Made by a program: the position numbers and the translations under genes
Source of the DNA: Oscillibacter sp. 1-3
Lineage (GTDB): Bacteria; Bacillota; Clostridia; Oscillospirales; Oscillospiraceae
DNA length: 64,000 nucleotides
Direction of reading: 5' to 3'
Assembly: GCF_000403435.2 (NCBI RefSeq)
Contig: NZ_KE159703.1
Span: 270,765 to 334,764, forward strand
Notes under the pieces: model-generated
Told to the model about the DNA's origin: nothing
What the model saw: the letters and a program-made list of their open reading frames with translations, nothing else
The model's database searches: none
Part shown: in pieces, positions 60,450 through 64,000 of the stretch
Position numbering within the stretch: the stretch's first letter is position 1
Layout: the number at the start of each line of letters is the position of its first letter

Positions 60450-60575
60450 TTAGGACCGGCGGCATCCGGTGCAGCGGGCACAATCCCCGCCGCAGCCGCC
60501 TCTGCGGCGGCGGCAGGCGCGCAGGGCCAGGGCCAGCCAGAGGCCCAGGGCCGTTAAAATCAGAATTTCCAGCAT
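60450..60575 (-). CDS. FeoB-associated Cys-rich microprotein
   Basis: 41 residues: one membrane helix (EILILTALGLWLALAL), then basic RACRRRRGG and a cysteine cluster (CGGDCARCTGC). GGAGG lies 7 bases before the ATG, which is 10 bases after the feoB stop. Cys-rich small proteins at this place are known in Firmicute feo operons; they may hold iron for FeoB. Metal binding is inferred. Confidence 0.8.
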   Translation of the reverse strand: MLEILILTALGLWLALALRACRRRRGGCGGDCARCTGCRRS

Positions 60576-60585
60576 GGACGCCTCC

Positions 60586-62589
60586 TCACAGCAGCAGGGC
60601 GATGCGGTACACCAGCAGGGAGACCGCCCAGGCCACGGCGCACTGGGCCGCGGCCACGCCGGCGGCCTTCCAGCCGGAGCCCAGCTCCCGCTTCACGGCG
60701 GAGATGGCAGCCACACAGGGGGTGTACAGCAGGGTGAAGGCCAGGAAGCTGGCGGCGGTGACGGGGGAGAACAGCGTCCCCAGGGCAGCAACGGTGACAT
60801 CCGTGCCGGAGCCGGTGAGGATGCCCAGGGTGGAGATGACGGATTCCTTGGCGATGAAGCCGGTAATCAGGGCGGTGGATACCCGCCAGTCCCCAAAGCC
60901 CAGGGGGGCGAACAGGGGAGCGATCCACGCCCCCACGGCGGCCAGCAGGCTGTGGGAGCTGTCGCTCACCAGGTTCAGTCGGGTGTCGAAGGTCTGGAGA
61001 AACCAGACGATGATGGTGGCCACGAAGATGATGGTGAAGGCCCGGGTGAGAAAGTCCTTGGCCTTGTCCCAGCAAAGCTGCCATACGCTGCGGGCGGAGG
61101 GAAAGCGGTAGTTGGGCAGCTCCATGACAAAGGGCACGGGGTTCCCCCGGAAGGCGGTGGCCCCCAGCACCTTGGCGGCGGCGACGCCCACCAGGATGCC
61201 GCCGAAGTACAGCAGGATCATCACCAGGGCGGCGCGGCGGGGAAAGAAGGCGGCGGAGAAGACGCCGTAGATGGGGATCTTGGCGGAGCAGCTCATGAAG
61301 GGCGTCAGCAGGATCGTCATCCGGCGGTCCCGCTCCGAGGCCAGCGTCCGGGTGGACATAATGGCCGGTACGGAGCAGCCAAAGCCCACCAGCATGGGCA
61401 CGATGCTGCGGCCGGAGAGGCCGATCTTCCGCAGCAGCTGGTCCATGAAGAAGGCCACACGGGCCATGTAGCCGGTGTCCTCCAGAATGGAGAGGAAGAA
61501 GAACAGCACCACAATGATGGGCAGGAAGCTGAGCACGCTGCCCACACCGGCGAACACCCCGTCAATCACCAGACTGTGGACCACCGGGTTGAGGCCGTAG
61601 GCCGTAAGCCCCGCGTCCACGGCGGCGGTGAGGGCGGCGATGCCCGCCGACAGCAGGTCCGAGAGCCCCTGGCCCACCACGCTGAAGGTCAGGTAGAAGA
61701 CAGCCAGAATAATGCCGAAGAAGATGGGCAGGGCCAGGTACTTGTTGGTCACCACCCGGTCAATGGCCTCGCTGCGGCGGCGTTCCCGGGACTCCTGGCA
61801 CTTCACCACCGTGCCGGCGCACACGCCCTCAATGAAATCGTACCGCATGTCCGCCAGGGCGGCGTTGCGGTCCATGCCGTGCTCCGCCTCCATCTCCTGA
61901 ACGCTGTGCTCGATAAGCTCCAGCTCGTTCTGGTCCAGCCGCAGCCGCTCCCGCACGTCCCCGTCGTCCTCAATGAGCTTGGTGGCGGCAAAGCGCAGCG
62001 GGAGACCCGCCGCCTCCGCGTGGTCCTCGATCTGGTGGACCACCGCGTGAATGCACCGGTGGACCGGGCCGGGGGAGCAGAAGTCGTAGACCGCCGGAGG
62101 CGTCCGGTTCCGGGCCGTGGATACGGCTGTGCGGATCAGCTCCTCCACGCCCTCGTTTCTTACGGCGGAGATGGGGACCACAGGGATGCCCAGGGCGGCG
62201 GACATGCCCTTGACGTCGACGGTACCGCCGCCGGCGGTGACCTCGTCCATCATGTTCAGGGCCAGCACCATGGGGATGCGCATCTCCAGCAGCTGGAGGG
62301 TCAGGTACAGGTTCCGCTCGATGTTGGTGGCGTCCACAATGTTGATGATACCGTCGGGCTTCTGGTTCAGGATAAAGTCCCGGGTGACGATCTCCTCCGG
62401 CGTGTAGGGCCGGATGGAGTAGATGCCCGGCAGGTCCACCACCGTGCAGTCCTTCTGTCCCCGGACGGCGCCGGACTTCTGGTCCACCGTCACGCCGGGG
62501 AAGTTGCCCACGTGCTGGTTGGAGCCGGTGAGCTGGTTGAACAGGGTGGTCTTGCCGCAGTTTTGGTTGCCGGCCAGGGCGAAGATCAT
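60586..62589 (-). CDS. feoB: Ferrous iron transporter FeoB
   Basis: 667 residues. N-terminal G domain: G1 GNQNCGKT (7-14), G2/Thr in VGNFPGVTVD, G3 DLPGIYS, G4 NMMD. Then the helical NFeoB part and about 8-10 membrane helices with the Gate motifs (GCSVPAIMSTRTL, MSCSAKIPIYG). Imports Fe2+. Start overlaps feoA by four bases. Confidence 0.95.
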   Translation of the reverse strand: MIFALAGNQNCGKTTLFNQLTGSNQHVGNFPGVTVDQKSGAVRGQKDCTVVDLPGIYSIRPYTPEEIVTRDFILNQKPDGIINIVDATNIERNLYLTLQLLEMRIPMVLALNMMDEVTAGGGTVDVKGMSAALGIPVVPISAVRNEGVEELIRTAVSTARNRTPPAVYDFCSPGPVHRCIHAVVHQIEDHAEAAGLPLRFAATKLIEDDGDVRERLRLDQNELELIEHSVQEMEAEHGMDRNAALADMRYDFIEGVCAGTVVKCQESRERRRSEAIDRVVTNKYLALPIFFGIILAVFYLTFSVVGQGLSDLLSAGIAALTAAVDAGLTAYGLNPVVHSLVIDGVFAGVGSVLSFLPIIVVLFFFLSILEDTGYMARVAFFMDQLLRKIGLSGRSIVPMLVGFGCSVPAIMSTRTLASERDRRMTILLTPFMSCSAKIPIYGVFSAAFFPRRAALVMILLYFGGILVGVAAAKVLGATAFRGNPVPFVMELPNYRFPSARSVWQLCWDKAKDFLTRAFTIIFVATIIVWFLQTFDTRLNLVSDSSHSLLAAVGAWIAPLFAPLGFGDWRVSTALITGFIAKESVISTLGILTGSGTDVTVAALGTLFSPVTAASFLAFTLLYTPCVAAISAVKRELGSGWKAAGVAAAQCAVAWAVSLLVYRIALLL

Positions 62590-62816
62590 GATTGCCGCAC
62601 CTCCACCTGGATATTCCGGGCGTCCTCCTTCCGCAGGGACAGGGCGTAGCCCCGCACCCGCAGTTCGATGGGGTCGCCCAGGGGGGCGATTTTCTCCACC
62701 CGCACCGCGGTCTTGGGAATCAGTCCCATGTCCAGCAGGCGGCAGCGCAGGGCCCCCTGGCCGCCCACGGCGGTGATGACGGCCTCCTGGCCCAAGGGCA
62801 GCAGATCCAAGGTCAT
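62586..62816 (-). CDS. feoA: Ferrous iron transport accessory protein FeoA
   Basis: 76-residue SH3-like domain (LLPLGQEAVITAVGGQGALRCRLLDMGLIPKTAVRVEKIAPLGDPIELRVRGYALSLRKEDA). AGGAGGGAC before the ATG. First gene of the feo operon. A short repeat element lies immediately upstream (62840-62947), where the promoter should be. Confidence 0.95.
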   Translation of the reverse strand: MTLDLLPLGQEAVITAVGGQGALRCRLLDMGLIPKTAVRVEKIAPLGDPIELRVRGYALSLRKEDARNIQVEVRQS

Positions 62817-62839
62817 GTCAGTCCCTCCTATAAGGTCAG

Positions 62840-62947
62840 AGGGCTGTTAGAAAAATGGCAAAACACAGTCCTGGCGCGTTTTTTTCCGCCGAGACTGGGC
62901 TGCGTTGTCCTGAAATCTGCCATTCCGCCAGTTTTCAAACGGCCCCT
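62840..62947 (+). mobile_element. Short MITE-like element, family 1 subfamily, upstream of feoA
   Basis: AGGGCTGTTAGAAAA at left and TTTTCAAACGGCCCCT at right; about 108 bp. Core TTTTCCGCCGAGACTG / TCCTGAAATCTGCC shared with copy D. Confidence 0.6.
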
Positions 62948-62958
62948 GGAATTTACTA

Positions 62959-63045
62959 AGAAGCTGTATCAATCGGAAAAGTGTGCAGATTGGCGAGGAA
63001 AAATTTCCGCTAAGATGCGTGTTTTTGCCCATTGATACAGCTTCT
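62959..63045 (+). mobile_element. MITE-like element, family 2, short copy (87 bp)
   Basis: AGAAGCTGTATCAAT and ATTGATACAGCTTCT are perfect 15-bp terminal inverted repeats. Interior differs from copy 1. Confidence 0.65.
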
Positions 63046-63343
63046 GATTTTATTAAGCGTACCATGGAACACAGTGTGCGTCAAACTGGGAATTGTCAGA
63101 AAAACGGAGAAAGTTCGACGTCTTTTTCGTATAGTCCGATAGTTTTCCCGTTTTGCCGCCGGAGGGAGGCGTCCTCTTCATGGATTTTATGCGGGTGTGA
63201 TATGCTCTCCATGGGGGAGACAAGGAGAAGAGAGATTCTGTGAAAACTACACGATGAGGGGCGTTTTTTGGCCATAAGCAATCAAGTGGAAGCTGAATGA
63301 AAACTGTGCCCAGTAAGGGAATATCTTGTTGGGAACGGGAGGT
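63046..63343. other. Intergenic region, nothing identified
   Basis: No reading frame with a ribosome site, RNA gene or known repeat seen. Confidence 0.4.
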
Positions 63344-63507
63344 TAGGCCCTGTTTGAAAAAAGACAAAACGCCCAAACGGTGGATCTTGATCCGCCACTC
63401 TGCGATAAATTTTCTTGCCGGGCGTCAGCCCGCCTGCAAAAATTTGCCTTGATTGGCGAAAACATCTCTCGCCGTTGGGTATTCCGCCATTTTTCAAACA
63501 AGGCCTA
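63344..63507 (+). mobile_element. MITE-like element, family 1, copy E (164 bp)
   Basis: TAGGCCCTGTTTGAAAA left, TTTTTCAAACAAGGCCTA right; nearly identical to copy A over its full length. Confidence 0.85.
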
Positions 63508-63586
63508 AAGCGGCAGTTAAGTACTGCTCTAATTACAATAAATACTATAAAGAGACGGCAGCCAAATTCAATTATACTTATTCAGT

Positions 63587-64000
63587 GTAAACTGGATAAT
63601 TGCCAAATACGGCTGAATGATCTGGACTGGAAATTGCAGGATGCAAAGCAAAAATGTGAGTTATTGAAAGAACGTAGGATACCAATTGGGGTCATGGAAC
63701 CTGTCCGAGGTGGTAGATTGGCAAACGTACCGGAGCGTTATGAGTCAAAAATGAGAATCATTCGTCCGGAAGAAAGTACGGCTGCCTGGGCGTTCCATTG
63801 GGTGCAAACTATACCGGATGCCGTTATTGCTGTGATAGTTGTCCGGCTGGTTTGGATATTCCAAAACGCCTGAACTTATATAATGATTTGTGCATTGCGC
63901 ACTCTATGGCAATGACCTCCCAAGAGAACATTTGTCAAGGGGGATTTCACCCAAAAGATGAAGTCCCCCCGATAAACTGGAATTTATTCAATTTCCTTTT
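63587..64000 (+). pseudogene. Decayed aldo/keto reductase with C-terminal 4Fe-4S domain
   Basis: Reads NCQIRLNDLDWKLQDAKQKCELLKERRIPIGVMEPVRGGRLANVP...RPEESTAAWAFHWVQTIPDAV, the C-terminal half of an aldo/keto reductase barrel. The frame then jumps at about 63827 to CCDSCPAGLDIPKRLNLYNDL, the cysteine motif of the ferredoxin-like tail, so an internal segment is deleted. The N-terminal half is missing and no start is present. The stretch is clearly more AT-rich than its neighbours, which suggests transfer. It continues to the window edge. Confidence 0.75.

Overview
The window looks like a chromosomal segment of a GC-rich gut Firmicute of the Oscillospiraceae type (Flavonifractor / Lawsonibacter / Oscillibacter / Dysosmobacter relatives). 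This rests on the high GC, Firmicute-style AGGAGG ribosome sites, a T-box, a purine riboswitch, TTGACA/TATAAT promoters, and a gene set built for amino-acid and purine fermentation. The genus is an inference; there is no rRNA to confirm it.

Layout. 0-1 kb: the 3' part of a tRNA-like RNA with its terminator, then a frameshifted ankyrin-repeat gene. 1-7.4 kb: glmM, then a purine block in which a guanine-type riboswitch precedes an 8-oxoguanine/guanine deaminase and an NCS2 xanthine-type permease, with a convergent AzgA-type purine permease. 8.5-11.7 kb: an ApbE flavinyltransferase, NusG-II protein, Gx-transporter and CbxX-like AAA ATPase cluster. 13.5-18.6 kb: a tryptophan catabolic block (PAS-HTH regulator, RidA, a tryptophanase with an insertion, an NSS-family symporter). 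18.7-23.4 kb: a P-type ATPase, then a T-box-controlled TrpB2 with a coupled cupin. 23.5-28.9 kb: a complete branched-chain amino-acid ABC importer (livJHMGF) behind a leader that reads as a translational attenuator. 29-38 kb: a DUF2974 hydrolase, an ECF sigma/anti-sigma pair, a DUF362 ferredoxin-like protein, murI, a DUF1934 gene, 1 kb of repeats, and argS. 38.5-41.6 kb: AzlCD branched-chain amino-acid exporter and an autoregulated PadR operon. 41.7-45.1 kb: a Na+-pumping oxaloacetate decarboxylase with its own biotin carrier. 45.3-50.5 kb: sfsA, mntP, greA, a membrane-anchored lipase and small genes. 50.7-54.2 kb: a heterodimeric ABC exporter. 54.4-60.4 kb: a LacI-type-operator-controlled ABC importer with a HAD hydrolase. 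60.4-62.8 kb: feoAB with a Cys-rich microprotein. 62.8-64 kb: mobile repeats and a decayed, AT-rich aldo/keto reductase.

How it fits together. Amino-acid supply and use are tied to several RNA sensors: a Trp T-box on TrpB2, a probable Ile/Leu/Val-codon attenuator on the liv importer, and a guanine aptamer placed so that ligand should prevent termination in front of a purine-degrading enzyme. Tryptophan is probably imported and split to indole, pyruvate and ammonia, with RidA clearing the aminoacrylate intermediate, while TrpB2 could rebuild tryptophan from indole during starvation. The decarboxylase complex would turn carboxylate fermentation into a sodium gradient that could drive the NSS symporter.

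The intergenic DNA is unusually rich in small non-coding repeats: a 164-bp MITE-like family with terminal inverted repeats (four full copies plus derivatives), a second family with AGAAGCTGTAT-type ends, a hairpin repeat that sits inside the T-box leader, and REP-like palindromes. No transposase, CRISPR array or prophage was seen.
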